Shown one piece after another: positions 22,755-36,995 of a stretch of DNA of 53,280 bases (position 1 is its first letter; the number at the start of each line of letters is the position of its first letter). The position numbers and the translations under genes are program-made. Source of the stretch: Butyriboletus loyo (lineage: Eukaryota; Basidiomycota; Agaricomycetes; Boletales; Boletaceae); NCBI GenBank assembly GCA_038093515.1, contig JBBPSI010000173.1:1-53280 (forward strand). The letters are read 5' to 3'. The notes under the pieces were generated by a model. It saw only the letters and a program-made list of their open reading frames with translations. It was not told where the DNA came from and did no database searches.

Positions 22755-24506
22755 TTATCCCGATTGTAAATGATCCTGTCCCTGCAGCCGCCTGTTGTCT
22801 GGCCCATCTCCCCGCTCACCCGCCTTGCCCACACCAGCAGCGCTTCGGATAGCCGATTCGTCATCGTCATCGTTGCCTTCTTCGTCCGAAATTGGCTTGG
22901 CAGGGTTCTTTGTACCGCCGAGTCCACCCGCTGCGCGTTCCTGTGCTCGCCTTCGTCTGCGAAGAATCTGTTTGCGGTCCCGAATCGCGCGACGGTACTC
23001 CGACCCGTCGCCATAAAACAGCGAGTATTCGCACCGCGGACAGATCCATTCATCCGCAGGGTTCACCATCTGTGCTCTGGAAGCGATACTCTCCTTTTTC
23101 CGCCGACGAGGAGGGAGTTCTGCAGACAGAAATCGAAGAGGTTGGGGCCCGAGTGAGTTTTGCGCATTTAGAGTGGCCTGGACTGGGTTGACAGAAGACG
23201 GAAGCCGAGAAGGGACGTAATTGTTACGGTGGTGCGGATTTGCCGCAATAGAGAGTGCATTACGCTTTTTCTTCTTGCTTCCACGACTTTTCCCTGATGG
23301 GGACAACTCTAAAGGGTCCGCTGATGGGTCACCGCCTGGCGAGGAGGCCTGGATTTTGCCCGACCGCTTTGTCCGAGATACTCTGCTAGCAGCAAGGGCT
23401 GCCTGGTTTGCTTCCGCGGCAGCTTTAGCAGCTCTGGCTGCTTGTCGCGCGAGCTCTGCTTCGAAGCGTGAACGGAGTGCTAGCACCTCCTCCTTTGTCG
23501 CAGTGAGGCGATCAGAGGCTGAGATAAGGGCCGAGATGATCAAGCTCTACCGTCAGCAGGGAACGCGAGATCATCACTCACTCGCACTCGAAAACGTAAA
23601 TGCGAACTGTGCGGCCGGGAATGAAGCACCCTTTTCAGTGGCTCTGCGAGCGGACACCTGCGCCGCCGCAGCACGTGCTAATCGAGGACCTCGTCGATGA
23701 GATAGACGTACTTTGGGTGGAGTAGAGTCGGAGTTAAACATGGTGCTAACGAAGGGTAGGTGTGTAGAGAGTGCCTGATCAAGCGCAAGCGCATCTCCAA
23801 GTGACAATGCGCCAAGAACAGCCGCGAGCTGACGCTTTCTGTGCTTAAGCAGTCCCTTGTGCTGCAAGCCCGCGAGGGTCGATGGACTAATCTTGCCTTT
23901 CCTCGGTAGTTGAGCCATCGAAGAGGGTGTGGCAGCGAGAATATCGAGATCTTGATCCGGCCTCCCCGTCGACGGCACACTGTCGTCCATATCTTCTTCC
24001 ACACTGAGTGGCAGGCTCACCTCCCTCCCATTTACAGACCCGGACATATTGGCTGGAACCTTCCTTTTCTTCGTATTTCCTGGTTGCTGTAGATGGTCGG
24101 TGTAATCACCTTCGCTATGATCCTCATCCTGCTTTCCCGATCCCAGCCCTTCGGCGAATCGCTGGTAGACAGCACTCAGATCAAAGGTCTGAGAGAAAGA
24201 TCCTGAGAGATTCCCATCAAGGACCTCGCTCTCAACACCAGGTGTGATATCGCCACTGCCAAGCACGGAGGAGTAATAGGACCGCAAGGCCATTCGAGAT
24301 GAAAGGGAGTCGGCACGTGCGATGAGCTCGTCTGCAAGGGATTCTGCACCACCAAGAAGGTCAGCCATGGGTTGGATGAGGTCGTCTGGTTCAGAAACCT
24401 GTGCAACAACGTCGGATGTACGTCTGCGTTTAGGTAACGGCTTGAGCCTCCTCAACGGCGGAAATTCAGGTGCATCGAAAGCAGGCGAAGAACCTTGGTG
24501 ATGCAT
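22755..24506 (-). CDS. unrecognised 562-aa protein with coiled coil and CPRCEY motif
   Basis: I do not recognise this family. Two exons (24506-23582 and 23518-22755), joined by a clean GTGAGT donor and CAG acceptor, give 562 aa. The N-terminus carries a basic RRLKPLPKRRR stretch, a possible nuclear signal. Residues 40-150 look helical, then comes a low-complexity acidic part. An Ala-, Arg- and Glu-rich segment at about 315-350 predicts a coiled coil, followed by a Lys-rich KKKKR patch. Near the C-terminus an aromatic and charged block reads ICPRCEYSLFYGDGSEYRR and runs into RKQILRRRRRAQER, then an acidic tail. The single C-X2-C could be half of a metal site. Composition and the nuclear-type signals suggest a chromatin or nucleic-acid role, but that is inference. 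Confidence 0.75.
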
Positions 24507-25255
24507 CGTTGCAAGGCACTAGGAAGAAGTTTTGTTGTCTGATCCGTCTACAGACAACGAAGTGGTAAAGAAACACGAGCTGACGTGTAGCCGGCGCAGA
24601 TGTGTGTTCACCTTGGGTTTGTCGTGAGATCCTGGAGTGCCACCGCTGGAAAAATTGCAGATGATATTCCAGACCCTCACTGAATTTACAAGTCTAGGAA
24701 TGTTGCCATCGAATAAGAAAAAGGAGTACGGTACATGATATGCGATGCTCTAACAGTTAATAGTGTCTCGTCATGCTATGAGGGGATATCAAAATAATGT
24801 CCGACCTGCGAATCGCAATGCCAATAAATGATGGGGTATCGCGAAACGGAAGACCGACACTAAGGGTAGGATGTATAGCTGCTCATGGTCTACGGCACGC
24901 CGTTTACGTCTATCTATAATGCGGACGGGAATGAGGTGATGGTGACGCATGGTGGGATGAGAAATGGAGGGTGGAAGGACAGACGCGCCAATGACAATAG
25001 AAACACAGACGGGATAAGATAGGCCGTATAGTCTTCATGATGAGCAGGTGCAACGAGACAGATCCATTCGAAAGAGCAGCGCAAAAGTCCGAGCGATTCA
25101 AAGAGAGCGAGAAACAGATAGCGAGAACGAGGCGAGAGACCGGTTTATCAAGTAATGGTTTTCATGTGAGACCGGATCGATAATAAGGTACTTGAAGGAC
25201 CGCGTGTAAGGAAGGTGCAGACGATGGTTGTGTTGAATCTTGCAGAGGGTTCTTT
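24507..25255. other. intergenic region between DED1 3' end and the 562-aa protein gene
   Basis: Seven hundred and fifty bases with no supported gene. It should contain the promoter of the minus-strand 562-aa gene and the 3' UTR of DED1. Confidence 0.5.
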
Positions 25256-27367
<2,112 letters not shown>

Positions 27368-27599
27368 ATTAGAAGAAAACGATGAACTTTGGAGTTCTTT
27401 TTTTTCCTGTACTGTGTGTTGTGTGTGATAGCGGTCGCTAATGGAAGAAAGAGGAAGAAAGCCAAGAAACACAAAATCGGGAGGGAAAAAAAATCCGCTG
27501 GGAATCGCTGACCAATCAATCCACTGTTCTGGGAGTTTATTTCCCACGGAATATTTGACTTGACCTGCATTTGAACTTGTACACAAGTCGACTTTAAAC
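27368..27599. promoter_or_regulatory. shared divergent promoter of DED1 and the SEC72-like gene
   Basis: Only 232 bp lie between the two start codons. The segment contains T- and A-rich tracts (for example at 27398-27408 and 27485-27491) that could exclude nucleosomes. No TATA box is evident. Confidence 0.6.
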
Positions 27600-28464
27600 A
27601 TGGCTCAACCTCAACCTCAGCAGCAACAACCTGGGCAGCCCCACTCGATGCAGCGACCGCCCCCGATGATGCCCGCACCACAGCCTGACCCTGTCATGCA
27701 GGCGCGCATCGACGCCGACTTTCGCCCAGTCGACCTTACCGTCGGCGGTCCCGGTCGCGCGTTCGCGTTCTGCAACAAGCATAAGGTCGAAAAGTGTGAC
27801 ACGTGCAATTTAGACTTTACCGCTCTCAATCGTATCTCCAAAGTTCTCGTCGCCAATCCCAATCTCCGTTGCCCACCTCCTCCGAACGTCATCCAGCAAA
27901 AACTTTCACAGGCAGTCACGAACACAAAGGAAGAAGGAAACGTACGCATAGAGTCCGGCATAGCGTACACAGTCGCTCATAACGTAGGCAGAACCTCTAC
28001 AAACTCAATAAGCACAAGGAAGCCCTTTCCAAATACAATCTTGCTGCAAGCATCGCAGTACAACGACCACCTTGGGAAAGCTCTGCAGTGTATCGGGAAG
28101 AGTTGTCTACTGTTGTCTCGAATAGATCGGCAGCTTTGTTTGAGCTAGGTGACCATCTCGGCGCCCTAGCCGACGCGGAGACTGTCATCACCATTCGCCG
28201 TAACTGGCCAAAAGGCCACTTCAGGAAGGCAAAGGCTCTTGTGGGGCTCGGACAGCTCGAAGAAGCCATTGAATCAATATCTCTCGGGTTACAATTTGAG
28301 CCGAACAACGCCGTGGGTTTTGTTCCTAGTCACCTCCTTCGTGTCTGATCCCTGCACAGGAATTGAATGGCTATATGGCTGAGCTCCGCAAACTCGTCGA
28401 GACTCGTGGCTCCGCAGCATCGACATCTGAAGACACAGCCCCTGATGCTTCTCCGTCGGAGTAG
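27600..28464 (+). CDS. SEC72: TPR protein, likely ER translocation subunit Sec72
   Basis: Sec72 is a fungal-specific cytosolic TPR subunit of the Sec62/Sec63 complex that receives Hsp70-bound precursors at the ER channel. Exons at 27600-27941, 27992-28312 and 28360-28464 give 255 aa. The N-terminus is Gln- and Pro-rich. A cysteine-bearing block (FCNKHKVEKCDTCNLDF) at about residues 60-77 is typical of basidiomycete homologues. Exon 2 encodes three TPR-like helix pairs, including LYKLNKHKEALSKYNLA, VSNRSAALFELGDHLGAL and KGHFRKAKALVGLGQLEEA. There is no membrane segment or signal peptide. Other small TPR cochaperones remain possible, as the assignment rests on architecture and the Cys block. 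Confidence 0.72.
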
Positions 28465-30750
28465 ATGATTCTTTTCCGATTCGCTCATGCGTTTTACCAC
28501 TTGCCTTGTATTGTCATCTGCCGCAGATATACAAGTCTGACATGATGCGTGCGTGCATTGCTGTGAAACGTTAGCTGTGGTTGTATGTCAACCTCGCGCT
28601 AGTTAGTAAGACATTGTTGCTGACGCAAACGTCAAGAAAACGCTCTCCGAAGGTACATGTTGTGAAATCTGAAGTGCGACAGCCTCAGCGTGGCATTCCA
28701 TATTCGCTCCTTGGCTCGACCGCCCAAAGCCAAGCTTTGTCATACATTGTCATCACTGCATCGCTGGTACTGTCGCACAGGAACTTCACTCAGGGAGCCA
28801 GGTGTTTTCTTTGTTATCAGTCGAACTCCAGCATGATCCGTGCTAGTACACTCAACCGATCTGAATCAGACAATGATCGAATCTCTACCGACATATTCTG
28901 GCGCCGGTCTTGTTGACAGCTGCGCTTCAATTAGCTTCAGCTCGATCGGAACTTTGCAACGATAAGTATCTGTCGATGCATTCGTAGTTTCTATAAGTGA
29001 TGACGCCGTTGACGCGCTGCACCCCCCAGGAACGTCGTCTGCCAGCGCCAGGCCCATCAAGGTTTTGCATCTCTTAATTTCCTGTGACAGCGTCGGAAAA
29101 GGCTATGTGCACTTAAGGATGCAGGACCAGTTTTTCATACTGGTTCTCCGAAAGTAGAATTCATGCACTTCCACCTTTTTTTAGATCCTGCACACACAGT
29201 GATTATCAGCCGTAGGTCCGTCCCGGCGCCGTTGTGTCAGAAAGTGAGCCGCCTCGCACGACCGACTCGGAACATGGTGCGTCACACCAGATGAATCAGT
29301 CACGTCTGTTGCAGCCGAGTTCAGGAGGTATCGCAATCCACATTCACTTTAGACTTTGATATTAGCCCACAGCGTGGCCACGTCCGATTGGGGAACCCGC
29401 GGTTTGCGAGTGGGGCAGTATAAAGATGAAAAGCCCTGAGCGACCAGGTTTCCAGTCACACACGCATACCTCGCAGGCTCCACCTCGTCCTCCGAGATTC
29501 GTCGCTAGTAAGACCGCTTTGCAGGCGTGCCTCTCCGACGTGCTGACATTGGTCCTAGCCACCTCTGCTGAAATACATCATCATATACACTACAAAAATG
29601 TTTTTGAACACTGTAACGTATACTCCTTCCGGCATGAATCCGGTCCGCTGATCCTCATTTTCAGAACGTTGACGTGGGTGGTCTGCTTCCCAATTGTCGC
29701 GTCAAACAGCGAAAGCCGCTTGGCGGCAGGCCAGACGACAACATTGCGAGTGTCAGAATTACCAGACCTGCGCGACCTGTGCAGACAGTCAGGCCAACAA
29801 TAAGGCGTACATGAACGCCCTGGTAGACGGATGACGGAAGATATATATATATATATATATATATTTAAAATCCATCAAAAGAGATATTTCCAGGGTTAAC
29901 GTGAGGAGATGGATGTACAAAACGGGTTTACTTGCTTGATTTTCTGACTGGGAAATGCACCCTTTTTTATTAAAAAAGCGAGAGGGTGGGGAAGGAGAGA
30001 GCTTATCGTCCTTGCTCGATGATAGCTTTCCTCTGCAGAAGGGACCCAGCATTGACAGGAAATTTGCGCCGTCAAGGCCTCGTCTATAAGCCTGGCGTTT
30101 GCCGTGCCAGCCGCGGTATTGGGCTAACGGGAGTTGATGTCAACCGATCATAGAACCACAAAGGGATACCTCGGATGGCCCACTCCCCCCACGTGCCTCG
30201 GGGCGGCTCTGAATTTTCTGTCATCATCGGATTTCCGACGATCGCAAAGTTCATGCAGACCCTTGACGATGGTGTTATTGTCTTATAGAGCGGACAGAAA
30301 ATCAGATCTGCGTTTCAAAAACGAGCTGTCAAACTATGTTCAGTGGCCCGAGGATGATAATTATTAATACTTACAAGCCTGGTTGATGGTAATTCGACAG
30401 CGACGGGAATACCCGCCTCCTACACTGAAATGGAGCTCGGAGATCATCAGATTACGACTCACCAGAAACGGCTTAACTTTACGCATCGATGACAGTAAGC
30501 ACTGCAGCATGATACGATCCGTGAACGCAACGTTTCTATATCTCAAATCGACACAAATACATAGGAGTTCTACCCAGGAAGTACCACCGACCTTGAAAAT
30601 AGATATCATGCACGAATACGTGATGACTTGGTGCTCTATAATTGAAAATCGTGTCAAAGTTGACTGCGTGCCGAACCGGGGCAAATGGGAGGAAGGAGAA
30701 GAAGAGAGCCAACTAAATGTGTGTTATGAACCCCAAGCTCTGCCTCTTCG
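28465..30750. other. 2.3-kb gene-free region between convergent genes
   Basis: No supported coding region on either strand. It contains a TA microsatellite at about 29840-29863 and A/T-rich stretches near 29950-29980. It separates the 3' ends of the SEC72-like gene and TPT1. Confidence 0.5.
29840..29863. repeat. (TA)n microsatellite
   Basis: About twelve consecutive TA/AT units inside the gene-free region. It is likely to be length-polymorphic. Confidence 0.9.
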
Positions 30751-31778
30751 TCAGCTTATCTGACTCCCCAACGGGGTCGGCTCTTCTGCTTCCATGACTA
30801 CATCGTCAATATTGAGATCCGCAGGGACAGAAGTGGCCAGGATATCGGGCCCACTACCTGCCCATCTTTCCACGGGAGTACGGTCCGCATTTTCAACGCG
30901 TAGGAAGAACTCTGGAGACAGGATGCCATTGTTATTGCCCTCTGTGAGGACAACGCCGTTCGCGGAGAGATAAAACTTGATTCCCGCGTCAAGACCTTTT
31001 TGAACATTCACGAAGATGAGTATTTGAGACGACTTCCGCATGCCTGTTTTATTCAAATGTAACGATATTCCTGAAAGTGGAGACCCCCTGATAGGAGTGC
31101 ACCTACCACTGACAACATCGCTACCTGGAGCATTTTGCGCGAGATGTATGTGATTCCGTGTCATTTTTGACAAGCCTTGGGTGGCTAGTAGAGGAGAAAA
31201 AACTCAGGAAGCGGAAGTGGGGACAAAGAGGAACGAACCTATCAGCCGCCATGCTTGTCGAGTTGTGCCATGGACAGCCATGGGTATCTCGGACGCTGAT
31301 ACTATAGGTTGTAGATCGAGTTCGATATTCTAGAGCCTACGTTGGGCAGAGGGCTTGGGGAAATTTACAGATATGACAGACCTTCATAGAATGTCCTTGA
31401 TTAGCTCGTATCCACCACACGTCTGCACCAGTAGATTCCGACGTTGACGGTTCAAAAAGAAGATGATATCTTGACTTTTGATCGCGTTTCACGATGTCTT
31501 GTAAGTGCGTAAATGTGACATCTCTGAACATGGGGTTGAAAAGCTGTCTGACAGAGTGAACACCGTTGATGGCTACAGCGCTGGTGTTGCAGGCTCACCA
31601 CGTCCGAAACCCTTGCATAACCGTCCTGGCGGATATTCAATCCAGCCTTTTCTGCACCATGACGAAGTAGCCATGACAAACTCTTCGAGAGCCGGCTGTC
31701 TGGGGAGTCCTTTGGGTGCCCGCGTAGCTTGGGAGTCGGTCCTTTGTTCATCGGCTTGCCTTCCTCTTGTCCCTTCAT
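30751..31778 (-). CDS. TPT1: tRNA 2'-phosphotransferase Tpt1 (KptA family)
   Basis: Tpt1 removes the 2'-phosphate left at the tRNA splice junction by transferring it to NAD+, the final step of fungal tRNA splicing. Five exons (31778-31599, 31543-31382, 31329-31239, 31184-31107, 31043-30751) give 267 aa, the usual size. Family blocks appear in order: LSKSLSWLLRHGAEKAGL, DGYARVSDV, YHLLF, IRANQGHSM, the VHGTT motif, then NHIHLA and ILIFVNVQKGLDAG. These carry the catalytic Arg-His-Arg-Arg set known from family members. The start at 31778 follows an in-frame stretch open to 31886; the shorter form fits homologues better. It is divergent from APP1. Confidence 0.93.
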
Positions 31779-32042
31779 TTTTGGATGGAAAAAACGTTGA
31801 CCCGAATATTGTCTCTGTCCTCCGGACACGATCTTGTTCAGACTGGCAGCATGAATGTCGTGGAAGATGATGGCCAACATCCACAATACTCACACGTCGG
31901 TGTAGCAGTGGTTACCAAATGCAACCGTGTTGATCCAGATCAACAGGGTCACCACCGGTGACAGCCTCATGGGAGCATTTCGATTCAGTCTGCGTCGTCC
32001 CGTCTATCGCTGTCCCTTCGAAGGAGTACAAGTCCGTCTAGA
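31779..32042. promoter_or_regulatory. shared divergent promoter of TPT1 and APP1
   Basis: Start codons are 264 bp apart. No TATA box or obvious operator is seen. Confidence 0.55.
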
Positions 32043-34128
32043 ATGACCATCCCTCATTCCTCGAGGTTGGCGGGTCTCGTGGATTATATTTCGCAACGCG
32101 AAACTCGACTCTCACTGCCCTCACGATGGGCGGCTGCCCCAGGGGAAGACACTCACACGCTGGGACGCAGCACCGTCCAGACCTGGAGTCACTGGGCGAG
32201 TCAAAAAATTAGAAGGAATACCACAGATGTCGCTACCGTCGATGAGGTCCACCTGTTCCCCGGTTGGGCGATGAAGGAGCCACGCAAACCCAGCCCAGAT
32301 GGACCTGAAGGTGAGTCACTCGGTTTCTGTTCGATTCTGCCGCCAATATTCCTTCAGCAGGTACTTTCGATGTCGTCCTCCATGTCTCTGGCTTCGCGAC
32401 GTCTCGTCGAACGTCCGAGTTCCTCACCCGCTCACAGCGGGCCTTCCTTAAGCTTGCCAGAAGTACGTACTTTTGAGCTCTCGAGAATTGAAACACTGTT
32501 CATTGTTGACCATGATGATAGGCTTCGCGGCCATACCCAAACCCCAGCCAATTCTGCATCCGGCAGATACCGAACTACAAGATTTTTTGGAACGGTTGCA
32601 TCTTCCACCCCGTCCCGACGAAATTTCCGATGATTACGAGGTCGAAAATCTGGACGCTCACTTTCAGAACAGCGGAAACCACAGCCAAGAGATGGACGAT
32701 ACCCCCTTCACTCCTCAGTTAGTACCAGCAGATACTATACCCGCCGAATTCGCCCGGCTGCATGAAAACCTAGAGTCACGACTCAAGCTGTTCTGGGCGT
32801 CATCACTCTCCTCACGAAGAATTCAAGTTACCATCTTCCTACAGTCACCCGATACTAAACAACACCGACAATCACTAGAATTCCAACCTCTCCTGACCCG
32901 GGAGATGCTCACTGGCCCCGATGGACACTTTTCAGGAACATTCAAAATAGACTGGAACGATATCTGCATGCATCCAGTCGATATGCACATTACATCCAAT
33001 CAGACACACGTCGAACATGAACTGCTAGTGGAGGCACGGATCACCAACACAGAACGCATGCCAGAGCTCCACGACACACCCACAAGCATAATGCATATAC
33101 CAATAACTCATTCGATCATACGCGTTATCTCCGACATCGATGACACCGTGAAAGTTTCGAGAGTCGTGGATGGCGCACGTGCAATATTTAACCAGGTGTT
33201 TGTCAAAGATCTAGAAGATACGGTCATTCCTGAGATGGGAGAATGGTATGGTACAATGTGGGAGCGCGGGGTTCGCTTTCACTACGTGGTCCGTCCGCAT
33301 CCTTAATTCATCGCCTGAATACTCACGTTGCGACAGTCAAATTCTCCTTTCGAACTTCTTCCGACTATAAATCAATTTATGAGCATTTCGAAGCTCCCCA
33401 TTGGTTCAATCCGACTGCGCTCTTACGCGGGGCGATCGCTCTTTAACGGTCTTCTGTCGGCACCATCAACGAGGAAAAGGGGGAATGTCGTCGAGGTTCT
33501 AGATCAATTCCCAGAATCTCAATTTCTTCTCGTCGGAGACTCCGGAGAACAGGACCTAGAGTTATACTCTTCGCTGGCCGCCGAGCGGCCAGGTCAGATT
33601 GCTGGCGTATTCATACGGGACGTGAGCGCCGTTGATCTCGAGGATCCAACAGGGTTAAAGGCAGATTTCGGGTCGACCAACTCGCCGATGTGGCCTAGGT
33701 CGAAGGGTACTCCGTCCTTCCCAAGCGGCACACCATTACGTACGGTGCCGAGACGTGCAGTTTCAGATACGGACGTTTCCCCTACACACCCTGGCGCTAT
33801 CCACATTCCTCGACCAACCAAACAGGGGAGCCTTCCCCCTATATCATTTTCGTTCGAGCCTTTATCCGGCCCCAAACCCTTGTCCCGTGTGTCGGAGGAC
33901 TCGTCGAGTTCCATCGCTTCTACAGGTTCTTCTTTATCCTCGAGTTTACGTTCGACACACCAGGTGCGGCCTATCACGGAAGGAGAAAAAAAGCGATGGG
34001 ACCTACAAAACCGGGTGAACAAGGCACGGTTACTGATGCCGTCACATATCGTGTTGAGAGTGTTTGAGCACCCAAAGGAGTGCGTGGAGGCGGAGCAGAT
34101 TATTCAACGGCTCATGGATGTGGGCTAG
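32043..34128 (+). CDS. APP1: App1-like phosphatidate phosphatase
   Basis: App1 is a Mg2+-dependent phosphatidate phosphatase linked to cortical actin patches and endocytosis; it makes diacylglycerol. Four exons (32043-32310, 32361-32462, 32522-33288, 33337-34128) give 642 aa (yeast App1 is 587). An N-terminal beta-rich domain includes FDVVLHVSGFATSRR. The catalytic HAD-like domain (DUF2183) begins at IIRVISDIDDTVKVS, giving the DXDXT motif at residues 328-332. It continues through HYVSNSPFELLP, the SIRLRSYAGRSLF block and FLLVGDSGEQDLELY. The C-terminus is Ser- and Pro-rich and ends in a predicted helix. Intron positions preserve every conserved block. Confidence 0.94.
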
Positions 34129-36995
34129 CTTTGGTCATTCTTCGGATCGAGTACGGCTCGCCCATCAACCGGGTCGTGTTCTTCTCATGTAATGGATGTA
34201 CGACTAATTAAGTTGTTTTAAGTTCTCTACCAATGGTCTTGCTTTACACCCGTTGATTAGGCACTGGTTGATCGCTTCCTGGTTGATCACTTCCCCTACT
34301 TTGTCACAGAGTTCATCCTGCAGCTATTCCCTCGTTTAGTGGCAGTTCAAGGGGTATCTGTCTTTTTCCTGTCAACGGAACATGTTCTCTCCACATGCTG
34401 GGGCCAAATCTACAAGAGCCAAATCTATTGCTATCTCGCAGGTACTGTACACATATGGACGGGTTTACGAAGGCTGATGAAGACTTCTAAGGCTACACGG
34501 GGAAGAAGTTGAACCGGGATCATGACGGGGCTAGTAGGCGGTACGCCCCCCATTTCACAACAACTTCTTAGTAAGTAGACGACGTGGAACTTCAGCCAGT
34601 GGTCGTGTTCCCACCAGTACATGAACCTGTTCCTTTGGTGCTGGTTTTGACAACAACTGTCTGCTCTCCCTTCCCCCAATAGGGTTGTTTGATCGCGGCC
34701 TTGCGGGGGACGGTGTCACAGACCTGATTAATGGTCAGTCTTATCCAAGTTCCTTCCAGTGAGAACTAACCTTTGCGTTTCGCATCTTCTTCGGTGCTAC
34801 CTTGCTGGATTCTTTAAAAGATATAGGTGCTTTGATGCTGCACGTGAAGGTAAGCCTTCAAGGCGCCAATTAATGAGAGATCGAGGAGTTACCTGACCAG
34901 CTAGTTGCAGAATATTTGTTGGTTGACTTGTCCTCTCTCCCCGATTCAATCCCTCTTTATACCTGACAGGGCCATGCACGTTCAATGCGCGTTTCTCTTG
35001 ATGATCGAAACCTTTGCAACTGAAGAAGGAAATGGGTAGAGCGCTCGCACCGGATGGCCAATGATGATCGGTGTGAACGATCAATGGGCCCACCCGTGCC
35101 AAGTTACCGCAGCGCTTGTCCATTGTTCCCATCTTGGTACGATGTGTCGACACGGAAATGAAACCCTCAGCCCGAGCTGTGGTCGGTACATCATGACAGC
35201 CCACCAGACCTCTCCTTACGTGCACCATCATAATCACGTGTACATAAAGCACCAATTCGAGTTTTGAATCGCTCCCGAATGCTACGAACAAGAACGGCGT
35301 CGGCGCTGGCAATTTCCGGGCTCTCTCTGCGCGCTGATGGCACCACACGTGAGAGGGGGGTATGTCGTGGTCTTTTGGCGCGGGCACCTGCACAGTGATC
35401 TCTAATCTAAGGGGCGTGCTGGTTGTGGGGACAAGGTTTGGTTTGACGTTTCCGACTTTGGCCGCCGCATCTGGCGATTATCTCGTGTCTCCTGCCCCCG
35501 GCCCACCGAAGGAGACGGGGTGGAACCCTGACGACATGGCAATGCGTGTTTGTTGAATAACTTGGGAGCATTCTGGCGTGAGTAGCTTGATGATCTGATA
35601 TTGATTTGTGCTTGGATCGAGGTCTTCTTGTTCTCAATCCCGTTGTGTTCGCTTGGCTGAAACTGCGAGCGATGAAAAGCATTGGTATTGCTCATCAAAA
35701 ATCAACTCGAAAATCAAATCGCAGTGTAAAACAGAAAACGATTGCCAGTGCGTTTGAAGGAGCTTACTCAATATCATCAACCACATGAATCACAAGGAGA
35801 CTGGCAAAATGATCGTAGAAATCACTTGTCTGTCAGAACATCATTTAGTGAGTGCCGCGACGAGCGGGTCCATTCGAACAAAATCGTTTCCTCGTCTGCA
35901 CGACAAATGCACACGATCACACATCAAGCGTTCTTCTCTAATTCATTTGTGAGGGGGATATATGATGGCATCTTGGAGGCTCCGCCAGGTTCGGAGGGGG
36001 ACCATGAGGTGCAGCTTAATAATAAGAACTTCAATGAAAACTAGATCAACTTATTATGTAATCCTGGTGCCATGTTAATCAAATCTGGGAATCCGCCCAT
36101 GAAAGCGTGTGAGCGGACTAAACCAACAGGTACCGTTATCGTTGACTCAACGATCTGACTACTGAGGCGTTATACAGGAAATCTCATTTCATTCGTGGCG
36201 GGAGTAGGCACAGCAGCCTGACCCAAAAGTCACTGCCTTGCTCAGGTCAAGTTGATGCCCATCGATGAACCTCGCTTACTAATTAGAGTGGTGTATCAGC
36301 CCAAGTTTATGTAAGCCTGCTCGGGTGCACATCGCGCAGTCACAGTCACTCAGCAAAGTGCCACGTGAAACCCTCGAATGGACGACAAGGCTGAGTACTC
36401 ATGCCAGGTTGATGGAAAAACTGTGCAAAGCGAGGAGCATAGTATATTTGATGAGGCTTGTCGGCGCCGAGAACTTGACGCACCGATCATGCCCAAATGA
36501 TTCGAGGCGGAACGTCTTCAACAGCTATGGTACAGCACGTCCGGAACAGATCAGGGTAGGGGTAAATAGTGTGAGCCACCACTGTCCGACTTGATGGGAT
36601 ACGGATCCCCGATAGTACCTTTGGGTAGACCTGAATTGCTATCATTTATCCTCTACGCTTCTCGGGCATTCGTATCCCGAGTCAACGCCTGAATATCAAC
36701 CCACTCGATGGATCTCATCGGAAATCAATACGAACAGCAGAAAAAATGATCATCTACCTAGTTGTGCTGGAGTCTGCACAAAGCCTGAAACGAGAACACG
36801 TGATAGTGTCACGTCACGTCACGCCACATGCCCATTCTTAGGCAGACAATGATCATCCAGACCGCCTTCTCCCTTGACCGCCATCCACGACGGTGGCAGC
36901 CAATTTGTCCGTTGTCTCCAAGCAATTAGCAAGGACCTCCAAAAGATTTTTGAATTGTACTGCAGCCTTGGTGCTCATCCTCGTATCCATATCTA
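34129..36995. other. 2.9-kb gene-free region upstream of the RING gene
   Basis: No supported coding region on either strand. It contains a 15-bp imperfect tandem repeat near 34264-34293 (CTGGTTGATCGCTT-like) and a TCACG cluster near the RING gene. Several moderate open frames lack motifs and splice continuity. Confidence 0.5.
36808..36823. promoter_or_regulatory. triplicated TCACG motif upstream of the RING gene
   Basis: Three overlapping GTCACG units in a row, about 173 bp before the RING gene start. Read on the minus strand they give TGACGTGAC, close to an ATF/CREB-type bZIP site. Function is inferred from motif similarity and position only. Confidence 0.35.
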
